Counted from the stretch's first letter, positions 36,428-47,651 are shown. The stretch: DNA of 64,000 nt from Brenneria alni (GCF_003666245.1 NZ_MJLZ01000019.1:1-64000); one strand, 5' to 3'. The notes: generated from the sequence alone by a model not told the origin. A program made the numbers and translations.

Positions 36428-37150
36428 ATGGCGACACTATTTATTGCCGACCTGCATTTAAGTCTTCATGAACCGGCGATCACCGCCGGTTTTCTGCGTT
36501 TTTTACGCCATGAAGCCGTGAAGGCGGATGCCCTCTATATTCTGGGTGATCTGTTTGATGCCTGGATCGGCGATGACGATCCGCACCCCCTGCATACGAC
36601 AATCGCCAATGCCTTGCTGGCATTACATCAGCAAGGTATTCCCTGCTATTTCGTGCATGGCAATCGCGACTTTCTGCTCGGCAAGCATTTCGCCAGACAA
36701 AGCGGGCTAACGCTGTTACCCGCAGAAAATGTGCTCGACCTTTATGGTCGGCGGATACTTATTTTACATGGCGACACGCTGTGTACTGACGATCTTGACT
36801 ATCAGAAATTTCGTCGCCGGGTACACCATCCACTGATACAGCGTCTTTTTCTGCTTTTACCTTTACGTTTCCGGCTGCGTATCGCTGAAAAAATGCGCTC
36901 GGCCAGCCAGCACGCCAACCAGCATAAACCGCAGGACATTATGGATGTTAATCCTGAGCAGGTTATCGAACGCCTGCAACATTATCAGGTACACACCATG
37001 ATCCACGGACACACTCATCGTCCGGCGATTCATCAAATCATTGCGGGTAATGTCAGCGCGCAGCGCATGGTGCTGGGAGCCTGGCATCAGCAAGGTTCGA
37101 TGATCAAGGTGACGGCACAGGATATCGAGCTGATTTCTTTCCCGTTGTGA
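36428..37150 (+). CDS. lpxH: UDP-2,3-diacylglucosamine diphosphatase LpxH
   Basis: 240 residues. A calcineurin-like metallophosphatase with metal ligands in [12 protein letters not shown] (DxH), [15 protein letters not shown] (GDxxD), [11 protein letters not shown] (GNRD), [10 protein letters not shown] and [12 protein letters not shown] (GHTH). It hydrolyses UDP-2,3-diacylglucosamine to lipid X, step four of lipid A synthesis, at the inner face of the inner membrane. Dimanganese site expected. The gene starts 10 bases after ppiB. Confidence 0.95.
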   Translation: MATLFIADLHLSLHEPAITAGFLRFLRHEAVKADALYILGDLFDAWIGDDDPHPLHTTIANALLALHQQGIPCYFVHGNRDFLLGKHFARQSGLTLLPAENVLDLYGRRILILHGDTLCTDDLDYQKFRRRVHHPLIQRLFLLLPLRFRLRIAEKMRSASQHANQHKPQDIMDVNPEQVIERLQHYQVHTMIHGHTHRPAIHQIIAGNVSAQRMVLGAWHQQGSMIKVTAQDIELISFPL

Positions 37151-37197
37151 TCTCTTTTCTTCCCCGCAGCTTATCGCCGCAGGGACTTTTCGACCCT

Positions 37198-37213
37198 ACG
37201 CAACCGTTTTCCT
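37198..37213 (+). promoter_or_regulatory. PurR operator of purEK
   Basis: ACGCAACCGTTTTCCT fits the PurR box ANGCAANCGNTTNCNT at all fixed positions. It lies about 103 bases before purE, consistent with repression of purEK by PurR with hypoxanthine or guanine. Confidence 0.8.
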
Positions 37214-37315
37214 CGCCATAAGGGCGTGATATGCTCTACGCCCTCAACGCCAGAGCACCTTCTAACTGGCCGATGCGACACCACCATCAGGTAAATTCAC
37301 AGGAGCTTTACAGGC

Positions 37316-37825
37316 ATGTCATCCAACGCTGCCCCGGCTAAAATCGCCATCGTCATGGGTTCAAAGAGTGACTGGGCCACAATGCAGTTTGCGGCGGAAA
37401 TTCTCACTACGCTGAATATCCCCTTTCATGTGGAAGTTGTCTCCGCCCACCGAACACCCGATAAGCTGTTCAGTTTCGCAGAGCAAGCCACACAGAACGG
37501 TTTTGAGGTGATTATTGCGGGCGCAGGCGGGGCAGCGCATTTGCCTGGTATGTTGGCGGCCAAGACACTGGTGCCGGTATTGGGCGTGCCGGTACAAAGC
37601 GCCGCGCTGAGTGGCATCGACAGCCTTTATTCGATTGTGCAGATGCCTCGCGGTATACCGGTAGGCACGCTGGCCATTGGCAAAGCAGGCGCAGCCAATG
37701 CCGCGCTGCTGGCCGCACAGATTCTGGCATTGCATGATAGTGCTATCACCACACGTTTGACTGACTGGCGGCAAAGCCAGACTGATGAGGTGTTATCCAA
37801 CCCCGACCCGCGGGAGGAAGCATGA
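37316..37825 (+). CDS. purE: 5-(carboxyamino)imidazole ribonucleotide mutase PurE
   Basis: 169 residues, class I PurE. Catalytic and binding motifs: [30 protein letters not shown] (active-site His) and [27 protein letters not shown]. It converts N5-CAIR to CAIR in purine synthesis, using the product of PurK. The 3' end overlaps purK by four bases (ATGA), so the two are translationally coupled behind the PurR box at 37198. Confidence 0.96.
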   Translation: MSSNAAPAKIAIVMGSKSDWATMQFAAEILTTLNIPFHVEVVSAHRTPDKLFSFAEQATQNGFEVIIAGAGGAAHLPGMLAAKTLVPVLGVPVQSAALSGIDSLYSIVQMPRGIPVGTLAIGKAGAANAALLAAQILALHDSAITTRLTDWRQSQTDEVLSNPDPREEA

Positions 37826-38892
37826 AACCGGTCTGCGTTTTAGGCGATGGTCAGTTGGGAAGAATGTTACGCCAGGCGGGTGAACCCTTGGGGATCGCGG
37901 TTTACCCTGTCGGGCTGGACGCGGAGCCTGAGTCGGTTCCTTTCCACAACAGTGTCATTACCGCTGAAATTGAGCGCTGGCCAGAAACCGCACTTACGCG
38001 TGAACTGGCGGCCCATACCGCGTTTGTTAATCGTGATATTTTCCCGCGTCTGGCTGATCGTCTGACGCAAAAACAATTACTGGATTCGCTAAATCTGGCA
38101 ACGGCGCCCTGGCAACTGCTTGCCAATGAGGAAGAGTGGCCGCAGGTTTTTACCCGGCTTGGCGAGCTTGCCATTGTTAAGCGGCGTGTGGGCGGTTATG
38201 ACGGACGTGGGCAGTGGCGTTTTCGCGCCGGTGAGCAGCCTACGTTACCCGCAGACTGCTATGGCGAATGCATAGTTGAACAAGGCATCAATTTTTCCGG
38301 TGAGGTATCGCTGGTCGGTGCGCGCAACATTCACGGGGACTGCGTCTTCTACCCGCTGACGCATAATCTGCATCAGGACGGTATTCTGCGCGCCAGCGTT
38401 GCCCTGCCCCATCCAGCGCCACATTTGCAGCAACAGGCAGAACAAATGCTGTCTGCCATTATGAATGAATTGAGCTACGTTGGCGTCATGGCTATGGAGT
38501 GTTTCATTGTCGGCAATCGTCTGTTGATTAATGAACTCGCTCCGCGTGTACATAACAGCGGTCACTGGACACAAAATGGCGCGTCTATCAGCCAGTTTGA
38601 ATTGCATCTGCGGGCGATTTTAGATCTGCCGATGCCAGTACCGGTGGCCAGTGACGCATCGGTGATGGTCAATCTGATCGGGACTGACGTCAACACGGAC
38701 TGGCTGTCACTGCCGCTGGTACATTTGCACTGGTATGAAAAAGACGTGCGTCCAGGGCGGAAAGTTGGACATCTGAATATTCATGCACAGGATACCGATC
38801 AGCTTCGGCAAACATTACAATCGCTGGCAACCATGCTGACCGACGAATACCAAAATGGTCTGGTGTGGGCGCAGGAAAAACTGCCTGTCTGA
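37822..38892 (+). CDS. purK: 5-(carboxyamino)imidazole ribonucleotide synthase PurK
   Basis: 356 residues, ATP-grasp family. It begins [24 protein letters not shown] (nucleotide-fold start), followed by ATP-grasp features: [36 protein letters not shown] and [28 protein letters not shown]. It uses ATP and bicarbonate to make N5-CAIR from AIR. Length is close to the E. coli enzyme. A weak hairpin (GGCATAC/GTATGCC) lies just after the stop. Confidence 0.96.
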   Translation: MKPVCVLGDGQLGRMLRQAGEPLGIAVYPVGLDAEPESVPFHNSVITAEIERWPETALTRELAAHTAFVNRDIFPRLADRLTQKQLLDSLNLATAPWQLLANEEEWPQVFTRLGELAIVKRRVGGYDGRGQWRFRAGEQPTLPADCYGECIVEQGINFSGEVSLVGARNIHGDCVFYPLTHNLHQDGILRASVALPHPAPHLQQQAEQMLSAIMNELSYVGVMAMECFIVGNRLLINELAPRVHNSGHWTQNGASISQFELHLRAILDLPMPVPVASDASVMVNLIGTDVNTDWLSLPLVHLHWYEKDVRPGRKVGHLNIHAQDTDQLRQTLQSLATMLTDEYQNGLVWAQEKLPV

Positions 38893-39479
<587 letters not shown>

Positions 39480-40763
39480 ATGAGCACAATTCAAGATAAC
39501 AGCCAAGTATTAGCGCAGACTTCAGGCTGGCGTAAAAGCGATACGGTCTGGATGCTGGGACTCTACGGTACAGCCATTGGCGCCGGTGTGTTATTTCTGC
39601 CGATAAATGCGGGTATCGGCGGTCTTATACCTTTAATTATCATGGCTATTATTGCTTTCCCGATGACCTATTTTTCTCACCGTGCGCTATGCCGTTTTGT
39701 ATTATCTGGTAAAAAAGGTGGGGAAGATATTACAGAAGTGGTTGAAGAACATTTCGGCGTTGGTGCTGGTAAATTAATCACATTGCTGTATTTTTTTGCA
39801 ATTTACCCCATCCTGTTGGTTTACAGCGTGGCGATTACCAATACGGTAGATAGCTTTATTACTCACCAAATGCATTTACCTTCTCCTCCGCGAGCAGTGC
39901 TGTCATTAATATTGATCCTGGGATTAATGTTTATTGTCCGCTTTGGTGAAGCCATGATTGTTAAAGCAATGAGCATTCTGGTTTATCCTTTTGTGGTTGT
40001 TTTAATGATGCTGGCCTTGTATTTAGTGCCACACTGGAATACCTCTGTTTTTGAAAATATTTCTTTAGCCGACAACGTGGCCGGGAATGGTTTACTGGCT
40101 ACCTTATGGCTGGCGATCCCGGTTATGGTTTTCTCATTCAACCATTCACCGATTATCTCCTCTTTTGCCGTTGCCAAACGTAAAGAGTATGGCGACGAAG
40201 CAGAGAAGAAATGCGCCCGCATTCTGTCTTACAGCCATATCATGATGGTGATTACCGTGATGTTCTTCGTGTTCAGCTGCGTACTGAGCCTGTCTCCTGC
40301 TGAACTGATGGAAGCCAAAGCGCAGAACATCTCTATTCTGTCTTATCTGGCCAATCACTTTAATAACCCGATGATGGGTTATCTGGCGCCGGTTATTGCC
40401 ACTATCGCTATTTCCAAATCTTTCCTCGGTCATTATCTGGGAGCAGGCGAAGGTTTCAATGGCATGATGGTGAAATCGCTGCGCAGCAAAGGTAAAACCC
40501 TCTCCAGAACCAAACTGAACCGCATTACCGCGTTGTTCATGCTGGTGACGACCTGGATTGTAGCCACGCTGAACCCAAGCATTCTGGGCATGATTGAAAC
40601 CCTGGGCGGCCCGATTATTGCCTGTCTGCTGTTCCTGATGCCGATGTACGCCATCCAGAAAGTCCCGGCGATGAAAAAATACAGCGGCCATATCAGCAAC
40701 GTGTTCGTCACCATTATGGGCCTGATCGCTATCTCCGCTATCGTTTATAGCTTGTTCGGTTAA
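39480..40763 (+). CDS. sdaC: Serine/proton symporter SdaC
   Basis: 427 residues, 11 predicted helices, HAAAP family. Landmarks: [33 protein letters not shown] at the first helix and [20 protein letters not shown] near residue 310. It is highly similar to E. coli SdaC, which imports L-serine with protons at the inner membrane. GGAG precedes the ATG. The next gene, sdaB, deaminates serine, so the pair forms a catabolic operon. A stem with a U-run sits between them. Confidence 0.95.
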   Translation: MSTIQDNSQVLAQTSGWRKSDTVWMLGLYGTAIGAGVLFLPINAGIGGLIPLIIMAIIAFPMTYFSHRALCRFVLSGKKGGEDITEVVEEHFGVGAGKLITLLYFFAIYPILLVYSVAITNTVDSFITHQMHLPSPPRAVLSLILILGLMFIVRFGEAMIVKAMSILVYPFVVVLMMLALYLVPHWNTSVFENISLADNVAGNGLLATLWLAIPVMVFSFNHSPIISSFAVAKRKEYGDEAEKKCARILSYSHIMMVITVMFFVFSCVLSLSPAELMEAKAQNISILSYLANHFNNPMMGYLAPVIATIAISKSFLGHYLGAGEGFNGMMVKSLRSKGKTLSRTKLNRITALFMLVTTWIVATLNPSILGMIETLGGPIIACLLFLMPMYAIQKVPAMKKYSGHISNVFVTIMGLIAISAIVYSLFG

Positions 40764-40791
40764 AATCCCAACGTCATTAGTTATCCATTTC

Positions 40792-40829
40792 AACGCCGGT
40801 AACGTTATTTCGCCTGTCGGCGTTTTTTT
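40792..40829 (+). terminator. Terminator-like hairpin between sdaC and sdaB
   Basis: AACGCCG (40792-40798) pairs with CGGCGTT (40818-40824) around a 19-base loop and is followed by more T residues to 40829. Partial termination would make sdaC message more abundant than sdaB. Confidence 0.65.
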
Positions 40830-40842
40830 AAAGGAAGTCGCT

Positions 40843-42210
40843 ATGGTCAGCGTATTTGAAATTTTCAAAATTGGTATCGGCCCTTCCAGTTCACATACCG
40901 TTGGTCCAATGAAAGCTGGCAATATGTTCACGGATGATTTGGTCAGTCAATCGCTTATTTCATCGGTAACACGAATCGTTGTTGACGTTTATGGCTCTCT
41001 GTCTCTGACGGGCAAAGGCCACCATACCGATATCGCCATTATTATGGGATTGGCCGGCAATTTGCCGGGTAGCGTTGACATCGACAGTATTCCGGCTTTT
41101 ATCCAGCAGGTAAAAGAAACGCACAGATTATCAATGCTAAACGGTCAATATGAAGTCAGCTTCCCGTTGGCGACTGCCCTGCGTTTTCAACCGGAAAACC
41201 TTCCGCTGCATGAAAACGGTATGATAATCCGTGCGTACCACCAGCAGGAGCTGATTTACAGTAAAACCTATTATTCTATTGGCGGCGGCTTTGTTGTCGA
41301 TCAGGAGAATTTCGGAAAAACCATTGTGACGGCAGAAAATGTCCCTTTCCCGTTCTTTTCCGCACAAAAATTATTGAAGCATTGCCAGGATAATTGCCTT
41401 TCCCTATCCGCGATCGTTATGAAAAACGAAATCGCCCTGCATGGTCGTGAGGCGATAGAACAGTATTTTGCCGAGGTCTGGCAGACCATGCAAAACGGCA
41501 TTCATCGCGGCATCAATACGGAAGGAGTACTGCCCGGCCCACTGAGAGTACCTCGTCGCGCTTCTGCCCTGCACCGCCTGTTATCCATTAACGACCGCTT
41601 TTCCAACGATCCCATGAATGCGATGGATCGGGTCAATATGTTTGCGATGGCGGTCGCTGAAGAAAACGCAGCCGGTGGGCGGGTGGTAACCGCACCAACA
41701 AACGGCGCCTGCGGTATTATCCCTGCCGTATTGGCCTATTATGACCACTACATTCAGCCAGTTACCCCTGAATCCTATTTACGTTACTTTTTAGCTGCCG
41801 GGGCCATTGGTCTGCTCTATAAAATGAATGCGTCCATTTCCGGCGCCGAAGTCGGTTGCCAGGGTGAAGTCGGTGTGGCCTGCTCCATGGCCGCGGCAGG
41901 CCTGGCTGAATTACTCGGCGCGAATCCGGTGCAGGTTTGTATCGCCGCGGAAATCGGTATGGAACACAATCTGGGGCTGACATGCGATCCCGTTGCCGGC
42001 CAGGTTCAGGTCCCCTGTATTGAACGCAATGCCATCGCATCCGTTAAAGCGATTAACGCTGCCCGAATGGCAATGCGCCGTACCAGCGAACCACGCGTTT
42101 CATTAGATAAAGTCATCGAGACGATGTACGAAACCGGTAAAGATATGAATGCCAAATATCGCGAAACATCACGGGGTGGGTTAGCCATTAAAGTCGTATT
42201 GTGTGAATAA
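40843..42210 (+). CDS. sdaB: L-serine ammonia-lyase, iron-sulfur dependent
   Basis: 455 residues, beginning [26 protein letters not shown]. The single-chain SdaA/SdaB form has an N-terminal beta domain (~1-155) and a C-terminal alpha domain with [4Fe-4S] cysteines in [22 protein letters not shown] and [19 protein letters not shown]. It converts L-serine to pyruvate and ammonia in the cytoplasm; the cluster is oxygen-sensitive. AAGGAAG precedes the ATG. Its place after sdaC marks it as the sdaB-type rather than sdaA. Confidence 0.95.
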   Translation: MVSVFEIFKIGIGPSSSHTVGPMKAGNMFTDDLVSQSLISSVTRIVVDVYGSLSLTGKGHHTDIAIIMGLAGNLPGSVDIDSIPAFIQQVKETHRLSMLNGQYEVSFPLATALRFQPENLPLHENGMIIRAYHQQELIYSKTYYSIGGGFVVDQENFGKTIVTAENVPFPFFSAQKLLKHCQDNCLSLSAIVMKNEIALHGREAIEQYFAEVWQTMQNGIHRGINTEGVLPGPLRVPRRASALHRLLSINDRFSNDPMNAMDRVNMFAMAVAEENAAGGRVVTAPTNGACGIIPAVLAYYDHYIQPVTPESYLRYFLAAGAIGLLYKMNASISGAEVGCQGEVGVACSMAAAGLAELLGANPVQVCIAAEIGMEHNLGLTCDPVAGQVQVPCIERNAIASVKAINAARMAMRRTSEPRVSLDKVIETMYETGKDMNAKYRETSRGGLAIKVVLCE

Positions 42211-42237
42211 GGGTTTGTTGCTGTACTAACGTTGCTT

Positions 42238-42277
42238 ATCGGTTAATAAGCTTACCGGGTTATTAACCGATATTTAT
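42238..42277 (+). terminator. Terminator of sdaCB
   Basis: ATCGGTTAATAA (42238-42249) pairs perfectly with TTATTAACCGAT (42260-42271), 12 bp around a 10-base loop, followed by ATTTATTT. The stem is AT-rich but long. Confidence 0.65.
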
Positions 42278-42333
42278 TTGAGTATCCGATAAATAAAAAT
42301 CAAAACAAGATATTACCCATTGAATTAAAATGA

Positions 42334-42756
42334 TTATTTCTTCTCACTGTCCGGCCAGGACCAGATAATATTATTTTCAGCGGCTGAGATATACCAGTCG
42401 ACGGTGCTGGTGGCGGGTTTTTTCACACTTTCATGCTTGGCCAGTGTTTTAGCAGGAAAGGCAGCCGCTTTCTTGCGGATACGCAGAGGCGTATGTTTTT
42501 TCTCACCGCTCACCTGCGCATTAAATGATTCAACTTCAGCATCAAATAAAATACCGTCTAAATGATGCAGACGATTAAGCCCGCGCAAAATACACAATAA
42601 GCTGCTGAGTGTTATCGACTCGCCCATTTCTGCGCGCTTGATGGTGGCAATCCCTAAACCAGCCCGCTCAGCAAGATCAACCTGAGATAAACGTTGCTGG
42701 ATTCGAGCGTTTTTTATTCTCCGGCAAAGTTCGGTAACAATCTCGCTTTCATTCAT
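42334..42756 (-). CDS. Cro/C1-type helix-turn-helix regulator
   Basis: 140 residues from ATG 42756 (MNESEIVTELCRRIKNARIQQ); starts at 42771 or 42783 are possible. A typical HTH_3 domain fills residues ~8-65 (RLSQVDLAERAGLGIATIKRAEMGESITLSSLLCILRGLNRL). A basic linker follows (RIRKKAAAFPAKTLAKHESVKK), then a Trp-rich end (VDWYISAAENNIIWSWPDSEKK). The HTH resembles those of HipB-like antitoxins and their solitary relatives, but no hipA or other toxin gene adjoins it. It is convergent with sdaB and upstream, in the same direction, of nothing obvious in the window. Target unknown. Confidence 0.75.
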   Translation of the reverse strand: MNESEIVTELCRRIKNARIQQRLSQVDLAERAGLGIATIKRAEMGESITLSSLLCILRGLNRLHHLDGILFDAEVESFNAQVSGEKKHTPLRIRKKAAAFPAKTLAKHESVKKPATSTVDWYISAAENNIIWSWPDSEKK

Positions 42757-42877
42757 TGTGTTAAATCTCATTTTACCCGCCATTTGCCAGTGCCATTAAA
42801 CTGCCTGCAGTTTATCATCCATTTTTCTTATGGCACGAACAATTGATAACCAGTCTTCTGAACCTTGATCAATCCCA

Positions 42878-42905
42878 TAAAAACGAGGTGACAGGCGGTC
42901 ACCTC
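42878..42905 (-). terminator. Terminator of pstCAB operon
   Basis: On the minus strand GAGGTGAC-CGCCT-GTCACCTC forms an 8-bp stem and is followed by GTTTTTATG. The first arm overlaps the last bases of pstB, including its stop codon. Confidence 0.8.
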
Positions 42906-43719
42906 AACCGAAACGGCCAGTAATGTAATCTTCTGTTCGCCGTTGAGTGGGGGAGGTAAATAAATCATCCGTGAGATTGTATTCTATTAACTTACCCTGA
43001 TGGATGAACGCCGTGTAATCAGAGACGCGCGCCGCCTGCTGCATGTTATGCGTCACCAGCACCAACGTAAAATAGTGCTTCAGCGTGCCGATCAACTCTT
43101 CAATAACCAGCGTTGAAATGGGATCCAGCGCTGAGGTGGGTTCATCGAGCAACAGCACTTCCGGCTTGATGGCAATCGCCCGGGCAATCACCAATCGCTG
43201 CTGCTGGCCGCTGGAAAGCGTCAGCGCGTTGTCACTTAACCGATCTTTTACTTCGTGCCACAACGCCGCAGCGCGCAACGCCTGTTCCACCGCATCATCC
43301 AGTAAACGCCTGTCCCGTAAACCCTGTAGTCTCAGGCCATAAATAACATTGTCATAAATCGACTTGGGAAAAGGATTAGGACGCTGGAAAACCATTCCCA
43401 CCCGTCGGCGTAGCATAGCCACATCCAGTTGTGGATCGGTGATCGACATCCCATCCAGCCAGATATTCCCTTCGGTACGGCAGTTATCCACCAGATCGTT
43501 CATGCGGTTAAAGCAACGCAGCAACGTCGATTTACCGCAGCCGGATGGACCAATCAACGCCGTAACCTGATTTTTGGCAATACACAGGGAAATATCATTC
43601 AGCGCCTGTTTATCACCGTAATACAAATTCAGATGCTTCACGGCCAGCGCTGTCTGTTCCTCACTAAACGGCTGTGCATCCATAGCCGGTAACGCCTCCT
43701 CCTTTCTCATAAAACCCAT
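42904..43719 (-). CDS. pstB: Phosphate ABC importer ATP-binding protein PstB
   Basis: 271 residues. ATP-binding landmarks: Walker [15 protein letters not shown]-loop [16 protein letters not shown], Walker [16 protein letters not shown], and [17 protein letters not shown], all typical of PstB. The family C-terminus [10 protein letters not shown] is present. The ABC signature reads LSSGQQQR instead of the usual LSGGQQQR. The start at 43719 has GGA seven bases upstream. It powers phosphate import through the PstC-PstA channel and is the last gene of the minus-strand operon, 15 bases after pstA. Confidence 0.94.
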   Translation of the reverse strand: MGFMRKEEALPAMDAQPFSEEQTALAVKHLNLYYGDKQALNDISLCIAKNQVTALIGPSGCGKSTLLRCFNRMNDLVDNCRTEGNIWLDGMSITDPQLDVAMLRRRVGMVFQRPNPFPKSIYDNVIYGLRLQGLRDRRLLDDAVEQALRAAALWHEVKDRLSDNALTLSSGQQQRLVIARAIAIKPEVLLLDEPTSALDPISTLVIEELIGTLKHYFTLVLVTHNMQQAARVSDYTAFIHQGKLIEYNLTDDLFTSPTQRRTEDYITGRFG

Positions 43720-43734
43720 GACTTCATCCTACAT

Positions 43735-45417
43735 TCAAAGTAACAGCTTACGATATTTTTCACGCAGCACATGGCGAATGCCAATCGCCGCAAGATTCAG
43801 CCCCGCAACAATCAACACCAACAACAGGGCGGTGATACAGACCAGTGGCCGTACCGCCTCAACATCCGGGCTCTGAAACGCCAGATCGTAAATCTGGAAT
43901 CCCAGATGCATAAATTTTCGCTCCAGGTGAAGATAAGGGAAAACATCATCAACCGGCAGCACCGGGACAGATTTCACCACGCCCACCAGCATCAGCGGCG
44001 CGGTTTCCCCCGCCGCCCGCGCAACGGCAAGGATCAGCCCGGTCATCATGGCCGGCACCGCCATTGGCAGCACCACATGCCATAACGTTTCAGCTTTGGT
44101 AGCCCCCAGCGCCAGCGAACCATAGCGCACCGACAGGGGGATGCTTGATAATCCCTCTTCTGTGGCGACTATCACCACCGGCAGCGTCAGTAACGCCAAC
44201 GTCAACGACGCCCACAGTAAACCCGGTGTGCCAAACGTCGGATTTGGCAACGCTTCGGCATAAAAAAACTCATCCAGCGTGGCGCCTATCAGATAAACGA
44301 AAAATCCCAGACCAAATACGCCATAGACAATCGATGGCACGCCCGCCAGATTGGCCACGGCAATTCTGACCCAACGCGTCAGCGCATTTTTACCCGCATA
44401 CTCATGTAAATACACCGCCGCCACGACACCAAGCGGCATAACGATGATCGACATCAGCACCACCATCAGTACCGTGCCGAAAATCGCCGGAAACAAATGC
44501 CCGGCACTATTGCTGTCAGGTGCGTAGTGCGCCAGCAGATATCTGACCTGCCCGCCCCAATGCCTGATTTTCTGGCTCAGACTCATTACATTGGGATACC
44601 AGGCCTGTTCAATGTCTTTGAGTGGCAACAGGTGGAGGGCGCCGTTCGCATCGCGCAGTTGAAGCGTATCGCGGTTAATTTCCTGATTAAGTATGGTTAA
44701 CTGCTGTGACAGTTCATCAAAATGTCGTTGCAGTTTGGTTCGTTCGGCCTGAATGTGCGCCTGTGTTCGACTGTCCAGCGTGTTTGACTGCTGTCGCCTT
44801 TTCTCTTCCAGACGCAACGCTTCAAACTGCTGATTGATTTTTGCCATTTCGCCCAGCCGGATGTCCTGAGCCATCCTCAGCAATCCCTGAACCTGCATTA
44901 CCCGGCGCTGTAATGTTGCGGGCAAATTATCAGCCAGCAACGGTTGACCGTCTTCCAGCATTCCTGCCAGATAACCATATGCGGTGCCATTATTCACGTG
45001 CTTAAGTACCAGAATATCGGCGGGTTTGCTGAGGTGGGCAATATCGCGGGATAGCAGAGTACGAAAACTCTGCCCATAGATTTCGCGCTGACCCGTTTTG
45101 ATCAGGTAACGGGTGACAGATTCATCTTTTGATAAGGGCGACAACAGACCGGCGTCCCTGAGCTGTTGTGCCGACAACGTTTGCTCATTATAAATCTCGC
45201 CGATCAACACACGGCTTTCCTCTGCCTTATGCGGTAACACCTCATTTTTCAAAGCTTCTTGTTTCAGAGTAATGAACCACACCGGTTGCGGCCACAAATA
45301 GCGCATCCCCTGACCGGCCAGCAGAACGAAAATAGCCAGCATCGCCAGCAGGCTGATGCTAATGGATGATGCCGTCAGCCACACCCACGGCCTTCCTGAG
45401 CGGAACCAACGCCTCAC
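43735..45417 (-). CDS. pstA: Phosphate ABC importer permease PstA, long form
   Basis: 560 residues, about twice E. coli PstA. After the first helix (ISISLLAMLAIFVLLAGQGM) comes a ~270-residue extracytoplasmic region with a probable coiled coil (INQQFEALRLEEKRRQQSNT through LQRHFDELSQQLTILNQEIN). The remaining helices form the usual PstA permease, with the EAA loop SLALGATKAETLWHVVLPMAVPAMMTG. The start is GTG overlapping the pstC stop (GTGA). Long PstA proteins also occur in Pseudomonas and Vibrio. The role of the extra domain is unknown; it may contact PstS or the enlarged PstC. Confidence 0.9.
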   Translation of the reverse strand: MRRWFRSGRPWVWLTASSISISLLAMLAIFVLLAGQGMRYLWPQPVWFITLKQEALKNEVLPHKAEESRVLIGEIYNEQTLSAQQLRDAGLLSPLSKDESVTRYLIKTGQREIYGQSFRTLLSRDIAHLSKPADILVLKHVNNGTAYGYLAGMLEDGQPLLADNLPATLQRRVMQVQGLLRMAQDIRLGEMAKINQQFEALRLEEKRRQQSNTLDSRTQAHIQAERTKLQRHFDELSQQLTILNQEINRDTLQLRDANGALHLLPLKDIEQAWYPNVMSLSQKIRHWGGQVRYLLAHYAPDSNSAGHLFPAIFGTVLMVVLMSIIVMPLGVVAAVYLHEYAGKNALTRWVRIAVANLAGVPSIVYGVFGLGFFVYLIGATLDEFFYAEALPNPTFGTPGLLWASLTLALLTLPVVIVATEEGLSSIPLSVRYGSLALGATKAETLWHVVLPMAVPAMMTGLILAVARAAGETAPLMLVGVVKSVPVLPVDDVFPYLHLERKFMHLGFQIYDLAFQSPDVEAVRPLVCITALLLVLIVAGLNLAAIGIRHVLREKYRKLLL

Positions 45418-47582
45418 GCATTCTCCCCTTCATCACGATAACGTTGGCGCAGACGCTGGCAAATGGCTTCAGCCAATGTATTCACCACAAAAGTGAAGAC
45501 AAATAACGTTAGAGCAGTCAGAAACAATACCCGGTAGTGGCCGCTATTGATCGCGGCTTCCGGCATTTCAATGGCAATATTGGCGGCCATCGAGCGCAAC
45601 CCCTGTAGCAACCCTGCATCCATAATCGGCGTATTGCCCGTCGCCATTAAAACGATCATGGTTTCCCCTACTGCGCGACCAAAACTCAGCATCAGCGCAG
45701 CGAATATCCCGGCGCTCGCCGAAGGCAACACCACCCGCCACAGGGTTTGCCACGGCGTTGCCCCCAATGCCAGCGACCCCTGGCTTAAACGGGAAGGGAC
45801 ATTGAACAAGGCGTCTTCCGCCAGAGAAAAAATCAGCGGGATCAAGGCGAAACCTAATGCCACACCAACCACCAGCGTATTACGCTGCACAAAATCATCC
45901 CCCAGCCATTGATACAAAGGCTGACCCAGCGCCCACACTTCCAGTATCGGCGCCAGCCAGCAACCCGCCATCAGGGTCAGCAAGATGCTGGGCAATAAAA
46001 ACAGCGCATCCCAACCCGCAGGAAAACGGCTGCGCCAGTTGGCAGGCAAACATTCCACCAACCAGCCGCTGCCGAGCACGGCCAACATCCATAATACCGG
46101 CATAACTAAAACGGCGGACAGATAGGTAGCGAAATAGGGCGCCAGCCAGATCGCGGCAATAAGCCCGATGACCACCGTCGGCAAGGCCCCCATAATTTCC
46201 AGCACAGGCTTGATCCAGCCTCGCAAAGCCGGTGACATGAAACAGGCGGTATAAACGGCGGCAGATAGAGCCAGCGGCGTGGCAAAAAGCATTGCGTAAA
46301 CCGCCGCTTTTAGCGTTCCCAGCATCAACGGCATCATGCTGAACTTTGCCTGATAGTTGTCATCCGCTGACGCAGACTGCCAGACATATCCGGGTTCAGG
46401 GTAATTTTCATACCACAGCTTTTGCCATAGCCCCTGCCCGCCGATATCCGGGTAGGGATTATCCACGTTATACACCTGCCAGCTTTTTTCCGTTTCTACC
46501 AGCATGGCGGAGCCACGCGGTGAAAATGCCAGCAACTGCGCATTTTGCGGTAATTTTTTGCTCAACAACGCGCCCGATTGTTTACTGGCGAACAGGGACA
46601 AATCACCCTGAGGCGTCAGGGTGGCAAACACCCTCCGCCGCTCCTCACTGGCTAACAAGGCGATTGACTCGGCAACCGGCGGGAATTGTCGGATCTCCGT
46701 CAGCCGCATCCCCTTTGCAGTCGGCACGTCAAACCACTGGCTAATGTGTCCGTCGGCAGATTGAACCAGGAGTGAGCGGCCACCAGACAGCAAGGCTAAA
46801 TGTAACGATCCCCGCCCGGCCAACGACACGGTTTCCCGCCGTATCCATGTCTGGGCATCTGACTGCCACACGCTGAGTTCCCTACCATTGAGGAGATAAA
46901 TCTGCCGCCCATCGGGCGTTAGCAGTAGCTGGTCAACCGCCTTTTCAGGGAGATCGACCCGTGCCTTTTGCTGTACGCCACTCTGCCCTATCTCGCTGAC
47001 GATCAGCCGGTGATCCTGTGTGACGACAGCCACTATCAGCCGTTTTTCCGCCACCGCCGCCACCGCCATACGGCGCAAGGGTTGCGCAGGCAATCCTAAC
47101 GACAGCGGTTGTTCGCCAAAAGGGTATTGCCATTGCGGGGGAAGATTACCGGTCGGCTGCATCAGCGGCTGTACAATGCTGATTCTGCCGTCAGCCTGAC
47201 TAAGCGCATAAATCTGACGATCGCGGTGAGTTTCCGCCAGCAAGCCTACGGATGGCGCAAGCGGAATGCGCGCTTCAGGCTGGCCGGAAGAAAGTGAAAT
47301 AAATTCGCCATAGCCTTGCCTGTCAATACGAAAACCCACCTGACCGTTATCGCTGATGCCAACCGCCAGCGCCGGGGCAACGGCATTCAGCGGCACCGCC
47401 TTCTGTTCGCTGATGGAGGGAGAAAGGAAAAGCGGCGTCACCACATACAGCAGATAGAAGAAAATCAATAACAACGCCATCAGTACCAGTAAACCGCTGC
47501 CCGCCACAATGCGGTGCGTCAGGCGATCCATCAATGCCCGCCAGCGATCTCGATACTGTAATCTGTTGCCTGTATTTTCCAT
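45414..47582 (-). CDS. pstC: Phosphate ABC importer permease PstC, long form
   Basis: 722 residues against about 320 in E. coli. Helix one (IVAGSGLLVLMALLLIFFYLLYVV) is followed by a ~350-residue periplasmic region (about 45-400) rich in short beta-strand repeats such as DQLLLTPDGRQIYLLNGREL and LLAFSPRGSAMLVE, suggestive of a beta-propeller. The C-terminal ~310 residues are the permease, with EAA loop SLALGATPWQTLWRVVLPSASAGIFAA and phosphate-transport residues in SFGRAVGETMIVLMATGN. It forms the channel with PstA. No pstS, phoU or phoBR gene adjoins it. It diverges from ppk, which suits joint phosphate control. Confidence 0.9.
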   Translation of the reverse strand: MENTGNRLQYRDRWRALMDRLTHRIVAGSGLLVLMALLLIFFYLLYVVTPLFLSPSISEQKAVPLNAVAPALAVGISDNGQVGFRIDRQGYGEFISLSSGQPEARIPLAPSVGLLAETHRDRQIYALSQADGRISIVQPLMQPTGNLPPQWQYPFGEQPLSLGLPAQPLRRMAVAAVAEKRLIVAVVTQDHRLIVSEIGQSGVQQKARVDLPEKAVDQLLLTPDGRQIYLLNGRELSVWQSDAQTWIRRETVSLAGRGSLHLALLSGGRSLLVQSADGHISQWFDVPTAKGMRLTEIRQFPPVAESIALLASEERRRVFATLTPQGDLSLFASKQSGALLSKKLPQNAQLLAFSPRGSAMLVETEKSWQVYNVDNPYPDIGGQGLWQKLWYENYPEPGYVWQSASADDNYQAKFSMMPLMLGTLKAAVYAMLFATPLALSAAVYTACFMSPALRGWIKPVLEIMGALPTVVIGLIAAIWLAPYFATYLSAVLVMPVLWMLAVLGSGWLVECLPANWRSRFPAGWDALFLLPSILLTLMAGCWLAPILEVWALGQPLYQWLGDDFVQRNTLVVGVALGFALIPLIFSLAEDALFNVPSRLSQGSLALGATPWQTLWRVVLPSASAGIFAALMLSFGRAVGETMIVLMATGNTPIMDAGLLQGLRSMAANIAIEMPEAAINSGHYRVLFLTALTLFVFTFVVNTLAEAICQRLRQRYRDEGENA

Positions 47583-47651
47583 TGCTCTTTCGCCGTCAGG
47601 GAGGTTTCATTTATTATTCCCGTAAGGAACGCGGGTAGCATATGTTGCCTT

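Noticed and set aside
40146-40931. 261-codon antisense frame across sdaC and sdaB start
   Set aside because: Both sense genes are strongly conserved; the antisense product has low-complexity His/Asp/Gln content and no ribosome site.
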